Positions 24,340 to 35,600 of a stretch of 64,000 nt of DNA are shown piece after piece. This DNA comes from Talinum fruticosum. Lineage: Eukaryota; Streptophyta; Magnoliopsida; Caryophyllales; Talinaceae. The translations under genes were made by a program, and so were the position numbers. The DNA lies in the NCBI GenBank assembly GCA_021018815.1, contig JAITYX010000022.1:2790001-2854000 (forward strand), in the 5' to 3' direction. The notes beneath the pieces are model-generated. The model was not told the DNA's origin, made no database searches, and saw nothing but the letters and a program-made list of their open reading frames with translations. Numbering within the stretch: the stretch's first letter is position 1; every line of letters starts with the position of its first letter.

Positions 24340-27300
24340 TGTAATACTCGTAATTTATTTGAGGTAGTTATATAAATTAAATTAATTATTTAGACTTTAA
24401 TTAAATCAAGTAGGTGAATAACTAAAATATATACGTGAATATATATTCGTGAATTTATTTCAACGAATTATTATTAATTCGCGTAACTATAATAATATAT
24501 TAATTTCTGTCTCTTCAATTTTCCTCTCAGACTAGCCACTCATTTAGGTTTAATTTTAAGTGATGCTTAACGAAAGAAAAGGGAAGAGGGTGTGAGGTTG
24601 GGAATTAGATTAGTGTAAAGTTGTGAGAGGTGGCCTTTGCAGAGAGAGAGAAGACCAGGGAAAGAGGGAAGAAGGGCTCGGGACAGAGGAAGGGAGAGGG
24701 AGGCCGAGCAGAGCAGAAAGGAAAGAAGAGGGGAAAAAGTGAGAGATTGAGAGACAGGGGAAAACGGAGGAGCAGAGAGGGAGAGGGCCACCGCAGCGAG
24801 AAGGCGAGAGAGGGAGAGACCCGAGCACGCGGCAGAAGGGGAAGAAAAGAGAGAATCGGGGAAGGGCACCGGGCATCGAACAGAGAAGGAGAGCGAGGGA
24901 CTGAGACAGAGCGAGAGACCGAGAGACCGAGCGTGAACCGGCCGAGAGACAGAGACCACGAAGAGGAAGAGGAACGACAACCGGCGGGCACGAAAACCGC
25001 GGCCGGTGGCTGGCGACCAAGGGTGGCTGAGGGAGCGAGAAAACTAGACCGAGACAGAGACAACAAGAGAGAGAGTTCGAGAGGCTGGGAACCGGGAAGA
25101 GAGAACCGAGAGAGTTGAGAAAGAGAAATAGAACGGGAAAGCGAGAGACTGAGCAAGAACCGGGCAAAGGGAGACCGAGACCGAGAGGTACGAAGCAGCG
25201 AGAGCACAAGACAGAGAGAGACAGGGACAGAACGAGATGAAGGGGAGGCAGGGGACCTGGAACCGACTTCATTCAATCAAACACTCAAACCCTAGAATTC
25301 GAGGTGTGTGGTCTTATACTCTAAACTAGTAGTAATTTTGAAACTCAATCGAATTTTGTTGTGAATATTGAATCTTTATGTTATAGAATGAATTTAGGGA
25401 GTATTTAGAGCTGAATTAGGATATGAGAGAATCTGATTGAATTGTTATATTGGAAACTTGGAGATTCTGATGGAGTTAGATTGCTTAGGCCTAAGGAGTA
25501 ATATGGAAGTTTCAATTAGCAATTAGGGATGAAGAAGTTGTGATTTGGGTACAAATTATGAGTTAATTGGGCCTTAGGAACTTCCTGAATTCTCGGCGTT
25601 GGAAGCTAACAGTTCATACCAATGATTTGGAGTATAAGGGGGTGTGAGTTCATTTTGATTAATGCACAATTGAGGCGGGGAAGTGAAGAATAGGTGATTG
25701 TTAGCTTAAACTGAATTTAAAACATATTTAAATCCTAATGAGTGAATTAAACTTGAAGATAAGTGGAGCTAGAGGAATCTGAGTGGTAAAGTGAAATTAA
25801 GAGTTATATGGCTAACCATGGGTAAGAAAGAGTTTGATTAGTAATGTGGAGACATAATATGAGAAATTGAAGCAAAGATGACAATTGGCGAGGAGCTGAG
25901 ACGTTTGAATTAGGTGGTAACTATTTGTGGCTATTGTGGCTCGGAAAAAAGAATAAATGTTACCGAATTGACAGATTAAAGAGGTATAGCTAGGAAAGAG
26001 TTGAGAATAGCTATTGGTGCTGATTGTGGCCATTGGTGTTAAGTGAGGATAGAGTGTGATAAATGATAACTAGTGATGACTCGAGAGAAGTGAATAATGT
26101 GAATGGTGGCTAAGAAGGCTAGAAAGCGTAGGCACAAGTGAGAAGAGTATTGAGTAAGTGTTGAGAAAAAGGGTTGCCAAACCAAGCAAGTTGTAATTAA
26201 TTTGTACGCGAAAGTACTAATTGTGAAGCATGTGTTGATTTGAACATGACTTGCATGCGTTCGGTTACCTCTGTTTACACGCTTGAGTAGACAAGTTTTG
26301 ATTATGCGAAAATACATTTCCAATGCTTTTGATTCTAGAAAATGATTGAGAATTGAGTTCCAGTGCGGATTTTAGAAAATAAACGGGTTTTCAATGCGAG
26401 TAGACAAGTTTTATTATGCAAAAATACATTTTCAATGCTTTTGATTCTAGAAAATGATTGAGAATTGAGTTCAAGGTGCGGGTTTTAGAAAATAAACGGG
26501 TTTTCAATGGTTTATGTGGTTTAGTTGTGAGTGAATGCTTTGAAATGTAAGTTGAGATGGTTTTGAATCTTTGAAAGGTTATGCCTTGAAACGAGATTGA
26601 ATTGAGATGATTCTTGAGAAAAGCGTGACTTTAAATGGGAATTTGGAAATGCGGTCTTCGAGATGTCCTCTTTAAAGTAAGTGTATTCTTTTAAAATGAT
26701 TTTAAGAGTTAAGGAGTCTAGCACCCGAGGATACCGTGCGGTCCGGTACTTTTGATTAACTTCGCCCGATCCGGGTTAATGGTCTAGTACTAATGGAGGG
26801 CTTGGTCGTGCGATCCGACCTTAGGATACCGTGCGGTCCGGTATTCCTTAACAAGAGTTCCTCCTTGACTTTAGTAGTTCCCGCAATTCGAAAGGTCAAA
26901 CTTGGGTTGTGGTCACCCAAGCGAAAAGGGTACTAGTGTTTAGACAGGAAGCGAAAAGGGTACTAGTGTTTAGACAGGATTCGATGCTCGAGAACATCTT
27001 TTATTCAATTAGGGGATTGAATAATGATTTGACGTGAGAAAGTGCTTTTATTCAATTAGGGAATTCAATAACTATTTGATGTTTCAAATTACCTTTATTC
27101 AATTAGAGAATTGAATAAATGGTTTGCGAAAATGTGTTGGATTGAATTGCATTGGTGACATGGCAACCTTGAAAATCCAAAAGTTAATTAAACCATTTTG
27201 GGCTCCAAAGAATTTCATTAATGAGTATTTATATTATACTACCACCATTCTTACTTTCTCAATGGTTATTAGTGGTAGTATGTGTGAAGAGTTTTCCGTT

Positions 27301-27851
27301 TTAAGAGTGTAAGATCCTTTGGTGAGAGGATTGGTGCTCATCTTCTTAAATTTTCCCCTCCCTAGAGGTACTCTCTCGGGAAAGTGTGCCTTATGCTTTA
27401 GCATATTCTGGACTTCTGGATGTTGTTTGTTTCATGTTGCCGAATGACTCAAGTTGCTTGACATACATTCCATATGCTTCAAGTGTCGTAGCTTGTCATT
27501 AAGTTCATATAGTTTGTATCGGATGTATCATGAACCATTTGGATCGTTTTAAGTTTTATGTATATTGGTTGGATTCCGACGTGTGGACGTTAAGTTGTGT
27601 ACTCCGAGCGTGTGGCTCGTTGAGTTATGTTGTGGTTTTTATGCGGGGTTTTAGGGCTTTAAGCCTAGGTTTAGACCATATAACAAACGAATCTTTACTG
27701 AATTTTTAGAAAATTCCAAACTCTTTGGAAAATTACCTCGATTACCTTTAATTTGGAATTAGAAAGTCAAACCGACACTGAATGAGCCTTCGAGTTTACG
27801 TTGAGGAACTCAGCGACGTAATACTCTTAAGGTGGGTTTTAGGGTATTACA
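24340..27851. mobile_element. 3.5-kb TG...CA element, probably a solo LTR (Tekay/Del-like)
   Basis: Begins TGTAATACTCGTAATT and ends GGGTTTTAGGGTATTACA, short inverted ends TGTAATAC/GTATTACA. It is flanked by perfect 5-bp target duplications CCATG (24335-24339 and 27852-27856). It has no primer site, coding sequence or second LTR, so a solo LTR is the simplest reading. TGTAATACCC-type ends and a multi-kb length are known for Tekay/Del chromovirus LTRs (family knowledge; assignment inferred). It carries a 700-bp purine-rich block (about 24590-25260) and several short tandem repeats. Confidence 0.85.
26285..26509 (+). repeat. 113-bp tandem duplication within the solo LTR
   Basis: Unit starting GAGTAGACAAGTTTT at 26285 and again at 26398, each ending AACGGGTTTTCAATG, with few differences. 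Related small repeats nearby are a 30-bp unit GCGAAAAGGGTACTAGTG... at 26921 and 26951, three copies of a TTTATTCAATTAGGGAATTGAATAA-like motif at about 26999-27122, and GGATACCGTGCGGTCCGGTA at 26729 and 26823. Confidence 0.85.
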
Positions 27852-28169
27852 CCATGACAAAAGAAGAAAGAAGACAATTTGTCTTTCAAAGAATGATGTC
27901 CTTTTCTACCTAAAGATACGTTACATTTGCTATATAAGAATGTTTTTCCATTAGGTGGAGACATCAATTTTTTCACGAGTGAAATTAGAGAGTACTAAAG
28001 TGTATTGCTTCCTCCTGTTTAAGCAAGTTTTCTTATTTACGTGACAAATATTGTAAGTATTCTGTTTCAATTTTGTGTTATATTTTATAAAATTTGAAGT
28101 TCCAACGACGATAATGATAATAACAATAATAATTATAGTAATGATGTTACTAAAATTTTTAAATATAAT

Positions 28170-28181
28170 AATATTTTTTAC

Positions 28182-28265
<84 letters not shown>

Positions 28266-28292
28266 ATAGATAAATAAATAAATAAATAAATA

Positions 28293-28363
<71 letters not shown>

Positions 28364-28404
28364 AATTAATTAATTAATTAATTAATTAATTAATTAATTA
28401 ATTA
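28170..28404. repeat. Compound microsatellite (AAT)n-(AAAT)n-(AATT)n
   Basis: About 50 bp of (AAT)n, then about 125 bp of AAAT units with AATT interruptions, then about 45 bp of AATT. It adjoins a 35-bp flank (AAATTTTTAAATATAATA...TTTTACAATAATAAT) also found before the (AAT)n at about 58440-58492. Confidence 0.9.
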
Positions 28405-29621
28405 TATGAGGTTATGATTAGCTGTTATGAGTGTTTATGAGCGGTTAGCAGCTATAAACGCTTTTGTAAACACTAATTCGAACATACTCTAGGTAGAATA
28501 TGAGTTCAGATAATTCTATTCGAATTTATGTTCGTTGGGTCAAATTTGCTAGTTATATTCTTCATGACTGGACTTAGGTCCTGTGTTCAAGCCCAGGTGC
28601 AGAAGTGCTCTTGTTTTTTAAACAGCCTCGACTTCCCCCTGTTTTACTTACCTTAGCCCTCTCGGCTCTCTTTCTCCATTCACTCTCCGGTCTCCATCTC
28701 CGCCACCGCCGCAGTGCCAGCGGCCACCTTCCCCGTCCCCACTTCCCAGTAAGTTAAGAATTTTACAATTTCATCCAAATTCAAGGTTTAATTTGTAGTT
28801 TTTGATTTTGTAGTTTAGTTTATAGTTCACATTGTAGTTTTATATGCTTTTGCTATGTCTCAATCGTATTTTTTGGGGCACGGGAACGTTTTCGTAACAA
28901 GTCGCCTTTTCTTATTTTGCTTGGATTTCGTTTCCTTTAATTTTTGTTCTGCACATCTCTGTTTCTTCATTTCTAGTCGTGGGATTGTAAGGCAATCTGA
29001 TATTTAGTTGAAGGTATTGAATAGATGCTCTAAATTGCCAATCTTTGAAGTTTTGGGGTTCAATTGCTAATTCGGTACCCTTTGAGTTTGGCTTTTATTG
29101 ACTTCTAATGGTGATATTTTTGAGGAAGATAGATAATTAATTGCAAAATATATGCAATTCCTTGATTGAGTCCACATGCAAATCAGGAAGATGTGCTGTT
29201 CTGTTTTATTGTGGATGACTTGGGATGCAATTTTCTCTTTTCATGTCTTGGTTAATTCCTGGGATGTATACATTCAATTGTTTCCTAAATCCAGCTACGG
29301 ACTCTTGTTTTCTCTAACTCCAAGTTTTATGAGTACGATTATTCCGACCCCCTTTCTTCAAATCCTGGGTCCAACACTGTCTATGCGGTTGTCATTTTTA
29401 CTGAATTACCCATGAAATCTGTGCTGCCCTGGTGTTGATCAGCAATTAGCATACTCTAATTTGTTGGTGACTGAGGTTCCTTTTCTTCTGCTCAACAGTT
29501 TTATGACTGGTTCGCGAGACTTATATGGTATAGTAGAAGACCTGCCACTTTTGATTGATATAGTGTTTTCACTTTACCAACAACTATTACAGAAGCTGAG
29601 ATCCCTTTGTTTAAAAAACCA
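28405..29621 (+). other. Upstream region and 5' UTR of the PPR gene
   Basis: 28625-28748 is C/T-rich and ends in a good donor (CCCA/GTAAGTTAAG), fitting a non-coding first exon. The rest is AT-rich with no gene. GTTCAAGCCC at about 28588 is B-box-like but lacks a convincing SINE body. Confidence 0.45.
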
Positions 29622-32600
29622 ATGTTAAGATCAGCAGCTCTTTATTTGGTAAGTTTGCTTATCCCATAATTTTCTGTGAATTAAAGTCCTTGAGAACGAG
29701 TCACTTATTTAGATTGTGGCAACTTCTAGTTGGGTCAACATGCCCAGCTTCGGATGCTAAGATGTCAAGCTCCCAGAGTGTGCTTCAGTACAGTGCTCCA
29801 ATTTGAGGTATCTTGTTCTTCATTTTCCTTTGGATTTTCTTTGGATTTTTTATCATTTGATAAAGCAGAAAATTAGCAGGTGTTTAAGTTGATGTTGCTT
29901 ATTGATCTAGCTCAAGGAAGTATTTGAGCTTCTGCATCAGTTTGGAAACTGATCTTATCAACAGATAAGTAGGCAGTTGAAAATTTGTGGTTATACTTTC
30001 TGGCTTGGCTGAAGAGTTGATAGCATGAGAAGGTCTCCTCTTTGTTGTATGATCTAGTTGTAGTTCTGTTTTTGTCTTAACTGTTTCTTGCATCTGTAGG
30101 TCTGCCTAAAACTATGTTGTAAATCTCTAGTAAGTTAACTGCTATGTCCTCTGTGATTTTGTTTAAATAATGATGGGAAAGAAAGCAGCTGAGTGTAGAG
30201 TTTTAAAAGTAGTTCCAAACAGATAGTTCAAATAAGCCTAGATGGGATTACCATTTTGGTAACTACTGGAGCTCAAATCTATCTTTTTGGGATAACAAAG
30301 ATGCTACTTGATAGAGAAATGGAAGCACAAAATGGCTCTTGTTTGAATTACAACTTTGATTTGGCAATTTTGTAGTTATAAGTGAATTGTGCTTCAGTGT
30401 TTGATCCTGTTCTGTGGGGTTGGGGAGAAAGAGAGCCCCTCCCCTTTGTTTGTGTGGGGGAGAAAGGGGGAGGGGCTTGAGGTGAAAGAAGATCCTATTA
30501 TCCTCCTAACTGGATAAGGTGTCAACATAGCACTATTTTCAAATCAATCCATGGCCACTGAGTTTCTTATTTTGTCGACAGTTCTATAGGAGTGACTCTT
30601 GTATTATGACCTATAGAAAATTGTGTTCTTGATTTTCACCTAGAATAGGTGTTAGAAATTTTGTTGGACTGCTGTCAGTGTGAATAATTCTTTTGATTTT
30701 GAAGTCAATGCCAAAATTATCTCATTATTAAGATCTATCAGAACCACTCTCGATGCAAGTACCTAAAGTTGACCATCCTCCAGAGCTTTGTGTTCTAAGG
30801 TTGATGGTTGGCCAAGTCAATTTAGAAATGCTCTTTAATTTTAAGGGTTTCCTTTTTGTATTTTGTGCTTATTGGTTTTGCAAATTTTATAATACTAGTT
30901 GTTATTTGCTCTTGTATTTTGCAGGGTAGAAACCCAGTGACATCTGATGACATTGGAAAGGAAGACATAACTGAATATAGCTTTCCAATAGGACAGAAGA
31001 TTTCAAGAAGAGAAAAGATCAATTTTCTGATCAAAGCTGTAAGTTGTTTGTTTATACCTGTTTTCTGTTTTCTGTTGCTGTTTTGCATTTAAGTAGTTAT
31101 ATTTTGGAAGAAGTTTTGTGCAATGAAAGGTATAGGTTACTATGTAGTTGCTTTTATGACAGTTCCCGCAGGAGAGGGTTAATGTATGTTAAAATGCCCA
31201 TGACTTCTGCTCCCCTCCCCCAAAAATGTTTTCCCCAACTTGAAATTACAAACTCTTTGATGGAGTTGATATGAGCATTACAGAACAACCTTCTAGAAAT
31301 TAGGAACGGTGGTGATGTTACTGATTTGTGCAGAGCAATATGATCTATGCAGCACTCTTTTTGCCTCTTTTACAACAGTAGGGAAGATGACCAAATGCCT
31401 ACACTGAAGTTGGATAATGAGTAATGAGTAATTATTCCACTAGAAGACCTTCAAAATACTATGACGGAGGTTAGCAACCTTTGTGCTGACTCCTACATGG
31501 ATACCCGAATGAGTTAGGTGTCTCGTTGTGCTGACTGTTGACATCCCATCTCAGGGGAATTCACCATCACATTTGCTGACAATAGGCGGCCTATGATTCC
31601 CAGCATAAATATCCTGGACTACCTTTTGAATTATTGAACATTTGAAGTTCATAGCCTCTGCTCTCCTCTCTACAAATGTACTATACGAAGCAGTCAAATC
31701 TGTACTTCAATCTTAACTAATAAACTTGGCTTAAAAAATTTGTTCTCAGTTGTGTGTTAGTGTTGTGTTTGTGGGAGATCAGATAAAGATGTGTTCAGTA
31801 CTCTCCCTCTCTTTCTGGATAAGTTCATACAATATGGAAGGGGTTGAAAATTTCAAATGAGAACTTCTTCGTAATGAGAATCCATACCTGTAAACATTAG
31901 ATGAAAAATAAATAAATGGTCAATGATCAAATATCTCTGATGTTCACGCTATTTTATCTAAACAGGGATTAATGGCTAGGGTTACTGGCTCAAAGCACTC
32001 TGTAGTCCACTCTTTCTCCCTACCCATCTTTCAGATCATTCTTAGTGGTCCTATAACCTTCACACCCTTCTATGCTCCCCCTCTCTCGCCCCCTCCACAT
32101 TCTTAGCCCTACGACCTCCATCCCTTCTCATCCCCTCTAGATTCTTGTCCCACAATCACAGCTTTGTGGTTAATGGGAAATTCCATTGTTTTCAGAATCG
32201 CCCTTCCCCCAAGTTTCGCTCTTATCTCATAGGATTTAGTTTTAATTTTGACGTGGAAGCTAACAGAGTAATTTTGGCTGTTTGGAACTGTTAAAGGAAG
32301 TAAAGGATCGTCGAGGCATTTCAGCTTGCAACTCAGCAACCACTGGTTCCATTTACTGGTTTCCAATGAGGATTGCAATGTTGCATGAACCTTGCTATGT
32401 TGCGTGAACCTTGCTAGTCTCTCATGGCTATTGATGAACCTCATAGTGGCCCCTGGGGGGTTGAGAAGGGGAAAATGATATAGGGGCAAATCGGGGAATA
32501 AAGGCTTTTATTTAGGGTTCACTGGAGTGGTGGAAACAGAGGCTGGGAGGGGTGGGTTTGACATTGACTGACAATTGTAACTGGACCCTCATCGACCATC

Positions 32601-35600
32601 AGCGAAAGTTGCCACAGCCAAATCAAAGAGAGCTAGGAGGGAAATGTCTTGAATGTTGGACTTAGAGGTATGGCCACCATCAGTGTTGCAAGTGGTCTAG
32701 GTATCTTTAGTTCTCATGGTGTAGTGGCCCTGTCTATTTTGTAGTGGCAAGGTAATGTGCTGGTGTCTTGTGGACGAGAGGAGAGAGAGTTGGAGATGTG
32801 CTGTAATTGCTTGTTTTTGTTTTTGTTCTTTCGATAATATTGTTACTTTTATGTTGTGTGATGGTCTCTTTTTGAATTATTGGACATGAGATTAATGGCT
32901 GGCTTCAAAAGTTAATGATATCCCTTTTGGCGCATAAAAAGTAAAAGTTACTCTTTATCACCTGAATGTCAACTAATGGCTGTTAGTAATGGTTTGCATT
33001 TCCGATGCATGACATATATAATGCTTTAATCTGTTATCTTAAATATTTTGCATAATTTTAAATCCGAAAGATCTGCATACTTTAAGTTGTCATTATCTAT
33101 CAAAAAAGATTGTCATTATCTATCTTTTTCCATGCTAAGAGAGATTTTCCGAAGTTAACACAACATACAAAGGTTTGAAATAATGTTCAAATATTTAATT
33201 CGCATTGAGTCTCTTCAGCAATAGAAGTTCTATTTTCAAGTGTACTGAGAAAATGAACTATCTAAAATTTATCCCAGTTGAATGGGAAAATTAAATGAAA
33301 TTGCTGGAGCTGTTTGACAAGTTTGCTTCCCCTTATGTCTGTGGCAAATGAAATTTCTCCCACACATTTTGTGAGCTTGAATGGAAAAATTAAATGAATT
33401 GCTGGAGCTCTTTGGCAGGTTGCTGTCTAGGGATGGCAACAGGGCGGGTCGGGCCGGGACTGGCCTCCCCGCCCTGCCCGCTGCCCAGGCGTCCCCCGTC
33501 CCCATCCCGTCCCCATCCCTGTCCCTGTCCCCGTCCCGCTTTAGGGGACAAATTTTCTCCCGACCCCAACTTCGATGGGTCTCGAGAAAATTCCCCGTGT
33601 ACAAATGTTGAATTAAATCCAAAAAATCAATTTCAAAACCAAAAAATTACACAATAATACAGATCTACAATGCTACAATCTCAAGAGCATTTTTTACACA
33701 TATTGAGTAGCATTTTGTTCTTAAAAATTAGAAAAATACAAAAATTACCATCAATTTTCATTTATGGAGCCGAGGAGAGGAGAGGAAAGCCACAAGGAGA
33801 GAATGCGAGATCGAGGCCATAGGAGTTGAAAAGAACATACACTTAGCGAGGCCATAAGAGGAGAAGAACGAGAGAGGAGACCCATAACAAGCATCATCAA
33901 TTGATTTCGCCGGAATCTTCGAACCTTTCTCCCTTGACTTCCGGGAACCCTTCACCAGAATCTTCCCCTCCACCGGAGGAGGAGGTGAACGAGAAAGGAG
34001 AGATGAGAGACCGATAACGAAAGTTGAGAGGAGAGAGAAAGGAGAGAGAAGAGCGAACGGGAGTGAGAGCGTCGGGGTTTGAGAGGAGAGAGAGAGTCAT
34101 TGAGCGGTTGGGAAGATAACAGTTTTTATATTTAGGGTTTTTAGGCGATAAAATTACAAAAATGCCCTTAGCGGGTATTTACAAAAATTCATAAAGAAAA
34201 AGGGGAATGGGGCCAAAATTTCCCCCTGTCCCCGTCCCCGCCCGTTCCCCGTTGCCATCCCTATTACTGTCCCTTTGGTCACTTGCACAATTATTACACA
34301 TTATATGAGACTTTTCATGCATATTGTTCCTTGTTAATTACTGTTGACTTGTCTAGTTTATTTATGTCAACTTTAGTACGATTTAAGAGGAAAGAGTTTA
34401 TTTGAAAAATGGATCCCTATTTTTATGTCCTAAATGACTTTCCTTGTTTAAGGCATGAGAGCTTGAAGATGTGGTGATTTTTAGTTATTTTCCCTTTTAT
34501 ATTCAGGTGTCACCCCCTTGGTGTCTCATTAATATATTTTTTGATTACTTATAAAAAACGGGGGAGGGGCAGAGTTTTCCTGTTTCAGGCTCTATGGTGG
34601 GTCTGGTCTTAATTGAAAAGCTGATCTCTCTTTCTGTCCTGGTGGATATCATTTTTCACTGGAGAGATAGGAGTGGAGCACATGAACAACTTGGCCCACT
34701 GACATGCAGAAAATACTACTTACACATCGGTGGGAGAGGAGGTAGACAAAGAGAAATGGGCACCACTTAACTGATTGCCGACATTAGATTAAGGGGTAGT
34801 GGATATCTCCTCCCTCTTTCAATCATGCTTGCTTGAAGTATAGCTGGTGTAAAAATTGGCCTTTCTTTTCCCTGATTTTGGAGGGGCACTAGTTTTTCTT
34901 CTTGTGGATAATACAATCATGACTGCCAAGAGGGCCTTATTTTTTGCTGTTCTGTGGGAGTGGATGATGTGTCCTTTCAATATATACTCTAGTTACTTAC
35001 CCAAAAAAAGGAAAAAAAAAGACCAGTACCCCCTCTATCTTTCTGTTTTTTAGTTTGACAAGGACAACCTTATTAGCCAATGTGTAAGAGGAATGCATGA
35101 GGTGAACATTTGAGGAAGTGTTTTAGTGGAGTTCATCAGTTCATCTTTTTCTTCCTTGTTCAATATTCCTGTTTAACCCCCTCATAGTGCTCGAATTATG
35201 ACATTCAAAAGACCAGCAATATCAGGGAAATGTGTGGGGCAAGTATACTTAGCTTCCACCTGACAGTTTCGCCAAGTCATGCTTCTCTTTTGAATAGTAT
35301 TTTCTGGTAGCAATATGGGTAACCTGGTCAAGATGTTAAATTGTGAATCCAGGATAAGGTCTTTATGGATAAGCGCCTTTTTCTAGCAGGTGAACATTGT
35401 CTTGGAATTGTTACAATCATGGGTTGATACTGGATAGTGGAGATAAACTTGTATATTGGTCTGCAGTTGCTTTATGCTAGCAAATTGGTTCCCTGTTTTG
35501 AGATCTATCTTTCCTGAGTAGCATATATATAAATGATATACTTATTACTTTTGTTTGATACCATGACAATAATTATATCATTTTGTAAAATTATTGTATC

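Larger units (their letters stand above)
24253..28101 (+). repeat. 3' LTR of the old LTR element, split by a nested element
   Basis: 24253-24339 and 27852-28101 align with the 5' LTR at 21437-21790. The join is exact once the 24340-27851 insertion and one CCATG are removed. The final ~95 bases of the LTR are missing; an AT-rich stretch and microsatellite follow. Confidence 0.8.

Noticed and set aside
24590..25276. Long Ser/Leu/Arg-rich open frames on both strands (up to 223 codons)
   Set aside because: They overlap in several frames within a purine-rich block of the solo LTR; composition alone explains the lack of stops.
28545..28620. SINE near the PPR promoter
   Set aside because: Only a B-box-like GTTCAAGCCC is present; no A box, tail or target duplication.
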